Shown: piece after piece, positions 51,280-56,496 of the stretch | Layout of the letters: every line of letters starts with the position of its first letter | Numbering within the stretch: the first letter of the stretch is position 1 | Source of the DNA: Acholeplasmataceae bacterium | GTDB taxonomy: Bacteria > Bacillota_I > Bacilli_A > Acholeplasmatales > UBA5453 | Reading direction: 5' to 3' | Length of the DNA: 56,496 nt | NCBI GenBank assembly: GCA_012522345.1 | Contig: JAAYKO010000027.1 | Span: forward strand, 1-56,496 | The notes under the pieces: model-generated | The model's input: the letters and a program-made list of their open reading frames with translations, nothing else | The model's database searches: none | Told to the model about the DNA's origin: nothing | Translations under genes and position numbers: made by a program

Positions 51280-54200
51280 ATGAAAAAAACAAAGTATTTT
51301 ATAATTGTTTTAGCAATTGTCGGAATTTTTCTTTTTGGGATTAACCTTCAAGCACAAAGAACTACAATCAACATTAATCTTGGTTATTATGATGAGAATA
51401 CTGATGAAGTTGAATTTTTAGCTTCAAATGCCTATTATGGTTCTTTATTTACATTTGAAGCCCCCAATATTAGAAATGAACAGACTTTTTTATATTGGAT
51501 TGTTAATGGTAAATTAAGAACGGATTTAAAAAGAGAAGTAAATATTGTTGTTCAATCGAAACTAGATTTAATAGCTGTTTATAAACCCGATAATAAACAT
51601 GCTGTTTTCTTCGTTGATACAAATGGAGATGTTATTGATAAATATCCTCTGTTTGTAACTGAACAAGATGATATTAACGTACCAGCCGAACCTAAAAAGC
51701 CACAATCAACGTTTTTAGGCTATGTAAATTTAAAAGATGATTATCTTTCTGCTGAACCCTCAAAAACAGTTCTTAAGGCAACGCAAAGTGAAATCTATGT
51801 TGCAAAATACAATATCTCTTCAACAACTAACTACAAACTAAATGTTGATTCTAATATAACTAAATCACCTAACAAAACTAAATACAAGCTAAATGAAGAA
51901 GTGACTTTAACTGCAGAGCCTACAAGCGGGGGAAAAGCATTTTCTTATTTTATTGATGAACAAGGAAGTATCATTTCAACTAAAAATATCATCAGTGTTA
52001 GCATTACTGCTAACCGTGAGATTAAAGCCATTTATGGTGATCAAAATTCAATAAGTGCTTCAATAGTAAGTATTGTTGGGCCGCTTAGCCTAACAGCAGG
52101 CTTTAACTCTTTTGTTGGTAAGTTTGAATTAAATGAGAATCACACTTTAATTGAACATGGTTTTGAGTTTGTTGGCGAAGATGATGAAATTATTATTGCG
52201 CAATCAAATGTTTATAATCAAGCAACAAATGAGTATTTAATGACTTTCCCTTTAAATGTTGAAAAGATTAGTGCTTATTTAATTTATGAAGATCAGTTTG
52301 GCTCTTTAATTAAAATAACAAGCAGTGAAACAGCAGTCTTCGCAACCGATTTATTTATTTCTGAGTATATTGAAGGCAGTGGTTACAATAAAGCATTAGA
52401 AATATACAATGGTACGGGAATGGCTGTGGATTTATCAAAATACAAAATCAGAACTTTTGTAAACGGAGCAGAAAATCCATCGACGCTGTTGCAACTGGAA
52501 GGATTTTTAGAACATGGAGAGACTTTTGTTATTTCTAGTGATAATAAAAATACTAGCAGCATTTTAAAGAATAAGGCTAATTTATTAAGCAATTCACAAG
52601 TTATGACTTTTAATGGTAACGATGTTATCGCCTTATATAAAAATGATTCAATTATTGACTTAATTGGGATTGTTGGTGATGAAGAAAACTTTGCTATTAA
52701 TGTTACACTTGTTAGAAATTCTGATGTAACAAGCCCATCTCCTATTTGGGAGAAAAACGAGTGGGCTGAGTACGGCATAGATACTTTTGATTATTTAGGC
52801 AATCATGAAATTGATACCAGTGATAGCATTATTTACGATATTAACCGCTTAACTTACGTAGAAGAAAACTTAGAACTTCAAACATTTTTCAATGTGAATG
52901 GCTATCTTAATTTATTTCAATCCTTAAATCTTGGAGCTCATCTTAGTTTTGAATATAAAGATGAAGGAAACCTTTATAATAATTTAATTGATTTAGAAAC
53001 TGGACTTGTAGAGATGCCTGAGGTGGCAAATACTCATTATGTTTCTTTGATTGCTGATATTGTAGTAGGAGAGTTTCAGACAACTAAAGAGTTTGAAGTT
53101 ATCATTAGCAATCAAGTAGTTAGTGATGCAAGAGATGCGGCTTCTGGTAATGATGTTCATTTTCATGGGGTTGTAACGGGGATTGCGGAAAGTAGATATA
53201 TTTATGTAAGTGACCCTGATGGTACAACAATTCATTTATATAACCCAACTATCCCTAATAAGTTATGGATTGGTGATTTAGTTGTAGTGGAAGGTCAGAG
53301 AGATAATTTTAACGGCCAACAACAGATTTATGAACCAATTATTACAATTGTAGACAAGAATAAGCCATTGCCGCCTACACTTGAATTTGAATTTATTCCT
53401 GATTTTATTGAAGCTGATCAAGGTAAAAGATTTACAATTAGAAAATTAATTGCCACAAAAATTTCTCCTGATAACAGGACGTTAACGGTTAAGGACGAAA
53501 ATGATAATACTGTTTTAGTTTATATTGACCCCGCAAATGCAACTTTAAACACTTATTTAACAACTTTAGTTGGTGAAGAAGTTATTTTAAAGAATATTCA
53601 TTTGGGCTGGTGGTATAGCGAACCACAATTTTTACTTCACAATAATCGACAAATTGTAACTTTAGAATCTGAAAATGAAGATTGGGGGCCAGCGCCAACT
53701 GTAGAATCTTCTGTTGAATTAAATAGTTTTTATAATAATATTGGTTATGTAGAAGGTAATGTTCTTAAAGCTGCACTTCATAATCTTTTGTGGAGTGAGT
53801 TTGCAGCAATTAGTTATGGAGATGTTAGATATGCACTTGAAGAGAGTGATGTGTTATTATCTGATTCAACTAAGGTGTACGGAATTTATGATAGTAAAAT
53901 TATGCCAGCAGTTTGGGATGCAACCACATGGCACCGCGAGCATGTTTGGCCACAATCATATTTAACTGAAAAAGCGAGCAATTCTAAAAAGAATATCGCA
54001 AGTGATTTACATAACTTAAGAGCGATTGTCCCAAGTACAAACTCAAGTAGAAGTAACCGTTATTTTGCTGAAGGCAGTGGTCAAAATCAGACAATTGGAA
54101 CAACATCTTATTATCCAGGTGATGATCATCGTGGTGATGTTGCTAGAATTATGTTTTATATGATTGTGATGTATCCCGCTTTAAACCTGACTGCACTTGT

Positions 54201-54483
54201 TGAAGAAATCAATCATGAAACTTATACGATGGGACTACTAGATGTATTAATAAATTGGCATGAAGAAGATCCGGTTAGTGATTTTGAAATGAACCGAAAC
54301 AATATTATTTATATTTATCAAAAAAATAGAAATCCATTTATTGATAAACCTGAGTATGTTGCTATGTTATTTAGTGGTGAGGATTTACATGGGTCAAATG
54401 AAGATGATTATCAAAACTTAGTTTTTGTTGATGTAATCTATTCCCCATTTTATAAGCAATTAAATGGAGTTTTTGTTAATTAA
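51280..54483 (+). CDS. Large secreted multi-domain endonuclease (EndA/NucM type with lamin-tail domain)
   Basis: The 1067-residue protein has a signal peptide (about 1-26), an N-terminal domain with YWIVNGKLRTDL and VFFVDTNGDVID, beta-rich linkers, a lamin-tail-like domain (about 355-490, DLFISEYIEGSGYNKALEIY), OB-fold-like domains (about 610-790, HFHGVVTGIAESRYIYVSD) and a C-terminal endonuclease I domain (about 805-1045). The last has REHVWPQSY with the catalytic His, SDLHNLRAI and DDHRGDVARIMFYM. It probably degrades extracellular DNA for nutrients, like ExeM-type nucleases. The N-terminal domain recurs in the protein encoded at 55857. No sorting signal is seen. Confidence 0.88.
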   Translation: MKKTKYFIIVLAIVGIFLFGINLQAQRTTININLGYYDENTDEVEFLASNAYYGSLFTFEAPNIRNEQTFLYWIVNGKLRTDLKREVNIVVQSKLDLIAVYKPDNKHAVFFVDTNGDVIDKYPLFVTEQDDINVPAEPKKPQSTFLGYVNLKDDYLSAEPSKTVLKATQSEIYVAKYNISSTTNYKLNVDSNITKSPNKTKYKLNEEVTLTAEPTSGGKAFSYFIDEQGSIISTKNIISVSITANREIKAIYGDQNSISASIVSIVGPLSLTAGFNSFVGKFELNENHTLIEHGFEFVGEDDEIIIAQSNVYNQATNEYLMTFPLNVEKISAYLIYEDQFGSLIKITSSETAVFATDLFISEYIEGSGYNKALEIYNGTGMAVDLSKYKIRTFVNGAENPSTLLQLEGFLEHGETFVISSDNKNTSSILKNKANLLSNSQVMTFNGNDVIALYKNDSIIDLIGIVGDEENFAINVTLVRNSDVTSPSPIWEKNEWAEYGIDTFDYLGNHEIDTSDSIIYDINRLTYVEENLELQTFFNVNGYLNLFQSLNLGAHLSFEYKDEGNLYNNLIDLETGLVEMPEVANTHYVSLIADIVVGEFQTTKEFEVIISNQVVSDARDAASGNDVHFHGVVTGIAESRYIYVSDPDGTTIHLYNPTIPNKLWIGDLVVVEGQRDNFNGQQQIYEPIITIVDKNKPLPPTLEFEFIPDFIEADQGKRFTIRKLIATKISPDNRTLTVKDENDNTVLVYIDPANATLNTYLTTLVGEEVILKNIHLGWWYSEPQFLLHNNRQIVTLESENEDWGPAPTVESSVELNSFYNNIGYVEGNVLKAALHNLLWSEFAAISYGDVRYALEESDVLLSDSTKVYGIYDSKIMPAVWDATTWHREHVWPQSYLTEKASNSKKNIASDLHNLRAIVPSTNSSRSNRYFAEGSGQNQTIGTTSYYPGDDHRGDVARIMFYMIVMYPALNLTALVEEINHETYTMGLLDVLINWHEEDPVSDFEMNRNNIIYIYQKNRNPFIDKPEYVAMLFSGEDLHGSNEDDYQNLVFVDVIYSPFYKQLNGVFVN

Positions 54484-54524
54484 TCTAAAGTGCGCTAATT
54501 TGCATGTTTTTGTCTTATTTAAAG

Positions 54525-54553
54525 TTGAAATAATTATTATTTTAAGATAAGAT
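54525..54553 (+). promoter_or_regulatory. Promoter of the lipoprotein gene
   Basis: TTGAAA (54525-54530), a 17-base spacer and TAAGAT (54548-54553), 17 bases before the ATG, with AAGGTGA in between. Confidence 0.5.
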
Positions 54554-54570
54554 AACCCTAAGGTGATTTT

Positions 54571-55605
54571 ATGAGAAAAATAGTGAATTTTTTCTTAATT
54601 AGCTTTAGTTTATTATTTCTTGTTAGCTGTAAAACTGAATCTAGAAGTTTATATGGACCAAAAGGCTTATCTTATGACCAAGAAAGCCTTGTTTTGGTAT
54701 GGAACGAGATTAAAGATGCACAAGCTTATAAGTTAGTAATCAATGAAGAAGAAACAATTGAACTTATTAATAACTATTATTCATTTGAAGATTATCCCAT
54801 TGGAAGTTACCGAGTGAAAGTAAAAGCTATATTTAAAGATGGAGAAACACTTTATTCAAATACTTACACCTTTATTGTAAAAGAAGAGTTTGAATTAAAG
54901 ATTTATTCCGATGGAACATATATTTATTGGGATGATTTAGCTGCAGCAAACTATAAAATCAAATATCGAGAAGATTATCTACCAAAAACTCATTCTTTGA
55001 CAGAAAATAAATTTAAAATTCCTGAAACTTTAAAATCAAAAGCAACAGAAATCAATTTAGAAGTTTATTTTAATGGTGCTGTTATTTATGAAACATCTCT
55101 ATTATTAAGTTTTAATGTTACAAGAGTCTTTTATGAAGAAGACTATCAAATTGAGATCCAAGGAGCTAAAACAATCTATATTGATGGCGAATTAATTGAA
55201 GAGGGTTTTATAGCTACATCTAATTCTTTAACTCTAAAAAAAGAATTAATAGGAAATTATCAACAACAGATTTTTATTAGTATTGTTGGCGAAGAAAATG
55301 CATTTTATTTATTTCATTTAATGGACTTGCCATTTCTTTTAATCAGTCCGCCTAAACAAAGCTTCATCGGCGAAAATATTAACTTTGAATTTGACTTAAG
55401 AGGCTATGAAATTATCAAAGTCAATGGCTTAACAATAAATGAAGATTATCTTATTGAAAATAATATCTTAACAATCAAAAAAGAATATATTCAAAATATA
55501 ATGGAAACAAAGAAAGAAAAGATTTCAATTGAATTACATGTTACCTTATCTAAAGGGATAAGCTTTACAGAAGTTGTATATTTAATAATTAGTTTAAAAT
55601 CTTAA
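54571..55605 (+). CDS. Lipoprotein with fibronectin-III-like fold, function unknown
   Basis: The 344-residue protein has a lipoprotein signal ending in LVSC (Cys20). The mature part begins with an FN3-like unit (PKGLSYDQESLVLVWNEIKD, then AYKLVINEEE and YRVKVKAIF), followed by another similar beta unit (about 105-190) and an acidic beta-rich C-terminus without a recognised domain. It should sit on the outer face of the membrane and bind a protein or glycan. It lies between the secreted nuclease and the small peptide gene, so it may belong to the same surface system. Confidence 0.72.
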   Translation: MRKIVNFFLISFSLLFLVSCKTESRSLYGPKGLSYDQESLVLVWNEIKDAQAYKLVINEEETIELINNYYSFEDYPIGSYRVKVKAIFKDGETLYSNTYTFIVKEEFELKIYSDGTYIYWDDLAAANYKIKYREDYLPKTHSLTENKFKIPETLKSKATEINLEVYFNGAVIYETSLLLSFNVTRVFYEEDYQIEIQGAKTIYIDGELIEEGFIATSNSLTLKKELIGNYQQQIFISIVGEENAFYLFHLMDLPFLLISPPKQSFIGENINFEFDLRGYEIIKVNGLTINEDYLIENNILTIKKEYIQNIMETKKEKISIELHVTLSKGISFTEVVYLIISLKS

Positions 55606-55655
55606 AAAAAGAACATTGAGAAAATTCAAAAACACCCTTTATATTTAAAGCTTAA

Positions 55656-55675
55656 TTTGATAATATTATATCAAA
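55656..55675. repeat. Inverted repeat upstream of the small peptide gene
   Basis: TTTGATA (55656-55662) and TATCAAA (55669-55675) are separated by ATATTA. It overlaps possible promoter boxes (TTGATA at 55657, TATTAT at 55664), 37 bases before the peptide start, and could be an operator. Confidence 0.45.
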
Positions 55676-55711
55676 TGGTATTTTACGCTTTACAAATATA
55701 CGAGGTGAACA

Positions 55712-55855
55712 ATGAAAGAAAAGCAGATTTATCAAAAACCACATTTAGAGATTGTTGAAATGAATAATGAAGAGTCTTTTGCAGCAGGATCAAGCCTCAC
55801 AGGAAGCAGTTTTTGGGGCACATTAGGCTCAGAAGAAATATGGGGTGAAGACTAA
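55712..55855 (+). CDS. 47-residue peptide, candidate precursor with YxxPxL leader motif
   Basis: A short gene with a good ribosome binding site (GAGGTGA, 55702-55708). The N-terminal part is polar and contains Y7-QK-P10-H-L12, followed by acidic residues (EIVEMNNEES). The C-terminal half (FAAGSSLTGSSFWGTLGS, then EEIWGED) is rich in Ser and Gly, with two Trp and no Cys or Lys. YxxPxL is the leader motif bound by lasso-peptide recognition proteins, and a PqqD protein is encoded at 47868. It is not a known lasso peptide, and no cyclase genes are seen. The stop is 1 base before the next gene. Confidence 0.7.
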   Translation: MKEKQIYQKPHLEIVEMNNEESFAAGSSLTGSSFWGTLGSEEIWGED

Positions 55856-55856
55856 A

Positions 55857-56496
55857 ATGAAAAGAATTAAGCTTTTTGTTGTATTAGTTGCCCTTTTTTC
55901 TTTTTTTAGTTTGGGTTTTAAAACGTTAAATGCTGAATTACCTGAAACTGTTGAAGTTAAAGTAGAATATATTTTAATAGGTGAAGAATACAGTATTCAA
56001 GCAGGAACCACTATGTCAAAACAATATGGTTCTTTGGTTGAAGTTAATGTTTCTATTCTTGAAATAGATGGAAACAATTATGAGTTTGCTTATTGGATTG
56101 TTAATGGAGCAATTAGGAAAAGCTTAGGAAATCCGGCAAAAATACGTGTGCAGACTAAAACACATCTGATTGCGGTACTAAAACCGATGGATTCAGTTGC
56201 GGTTGTTTATGTGGACACAAACGGCCAGTTAATTAATTATGAAAAGTTAAGTCATGGAGGAGAGCCAGCAGAACAGACAAAAGATGTTTATGGTAATAAC
56301 ATTAGTGATACTTATACAAAACCAGGTGCAACTCAAGTTGGTTTTGATGTTCCTCAAACAGTTAGTGAAGATAGTGTTTTTGCATTGCAATACACTACAA
56401 GTGAAGAAGGCGGAAAACTAATAGTTGATAATGAAGAAATAAAAGGATCGACAATATTGAATGAAGTTGAATCTTTGAGTGATAAAGCTCCTGAAG
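55857..56496 (+). CDS. Secreted protein, N-terminal part only (runs off the window)
   Basis: An open frame of 213 codons continues past the end of the window. It starts with a signal peptide (about residues 1-26, ending SLGFKTLNA), then a domain with YGSLVEV, FAYWIVNGAIRKSLG, VQTKTHLIAVLKP and VVYVDTNGQLINYEKL. This matches, block for block, the N-terminal domain of the secreted nuclease at 51280, so the two are paralogues at that end. The ATG lies 1 base behind the stop of the 47-residue peptide, with GGGGTG as ribosome binding site within that gene, so translation is coupled. The enzymatic part, if any, is outside the window. Confidence 0.8.
   Translation, partial: MKRIKLFVVLVALFSFFSLGFKTLNAELPETVEVKVEYILIGEEYSIQAGTTMSKQYGSLVEVNVSILEIDGNNYEFAYWIVNGAIRKSLGNPAKIRVQTKTHLIAVLKPMDSVAVVYVDTNGQLINYEKLSHGGEPAEQTKDVYGNNISDTYTKPGATQVGFDVPQTVSEDSVFALQYTTSEEGGKLIVDNEEIKGSTILNEVESLSDKAPE

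Noticed and set aside
52383-52778. 131-codon antisense frame inside the nuclease gene
   Set aside because: A by-product of codon bias in an AT-rich gene; the plus-strand frame has clear lamin-tail motifs here.
1-56496. TGA read as Trp (genetic code 4)
   Set aside because: TGA ends many genes at sensible positions (ATGA and TTGA overlaps at 4665, 31597, 38683, 39568, 40623, 47868), and conserved Trp residues are TGG.
1-56496. CRISPR array, rRNA operon, prophage or intact insertion sequence
   Set aside because: No regularly spaced repeats, rRNA-like sequence, phage structural genes or transposase frames were seen.

Overview
The window is AT-rich chromosomal DNA from a low-GC Gram-positive lineage (Bacillota/Mycoplasmatota). 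Supporting this are a PolC-type replicative polymerase, a T-box leader before pheST, AGGAGG-type ribosome binding sites, LacI/CcpA-like cre boxes, lipobox lipoproteins and the B. subtilis-like block rlmN-rsgA-rpe-thiN-rpmB-fakA. TGA is used as a stop codon (for example in ATGA and TTGA gene overlaps) and Trp is read from TGG, so code 4 of Mycoplasma and Spiroplasma does not apply. An Acholeplasma/Izemoplasma-like or Erysipelotrichia-like fermenter fits, but I cannot place it more precisely.

Layout. 1-3040: accessory region that looks inserted at a tRNA-Cys gene. It holds a lipoprotein, an AbiEi/AbiEii type IV toxin-antitoxin pair behind two inverted repeats, a displaced tRNA-Cys 3' end, and a truncated group II intron-like RNA directly behind a terminator. 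3138-5369: amino-acid ABC importer. 5566-16452: a mix of an SLC13/TrkA-C transporter, a divergent acyltransferase, a methyltransferase, an S9 peptidase, a ROK-like kinase, a glycerophosphodiesterase, a membrane protein and an ABC-2 exporter. 16562-36065: housekeeping genes, namely acyl carrier protein, leuS, the mnmL-mnmM tRNA-modification pair, a DUF1189 protein with polC, a Bax-inhibitor protein, T-box-pheST, rlmN-rsgA-rpe-thiN, rpmB and fakA. 36170-37467: tRNA-Leu(GAG) and a glycolipid-type glycosyltransferase.

37616-43887 is an eight-gene catabolic operon: leucine dehydrogenase, a P-loop ATPase of unknown role, a four-subunit 2-ketoisovalerate:ferredoxin oxidoreductase, phosphate butyryltransferase and butyrate kinase. 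Together they would turn Leu/Ile/Val into branched-chain acids with NADH, reduced ferredoxin and ATP, under a cre box at the start site. A secreted, membrane-anchored pullulanase with two cre-like boxes follows on the other strand.

47023-56496 is the most unusual part. Four overlapping genes encode an HPr-kinase-like kinase, a PqqD-type peptide-recognition protein, an S24/S26-type peptidase and a PF14907-type nucleotidyltransferase. These are tailoring parts known from lasso-peptide clusters, but no cyclase is present. Further on are a hexosamine-kinase-like gene, a very large secreted endonuclease, a lipoprotein, an unlisted 47-codon gene whose product starts with a lasso-leader-like YxxPxL motif and has a Ser/Gly/Trp-rich tail, and (1 base later) a secreted protein that shares its N-terminal domain with the nuclease. 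This suggests a peptide-modification or surface-protein system not matching a described one. The link between the cassette and the peptide is inference.
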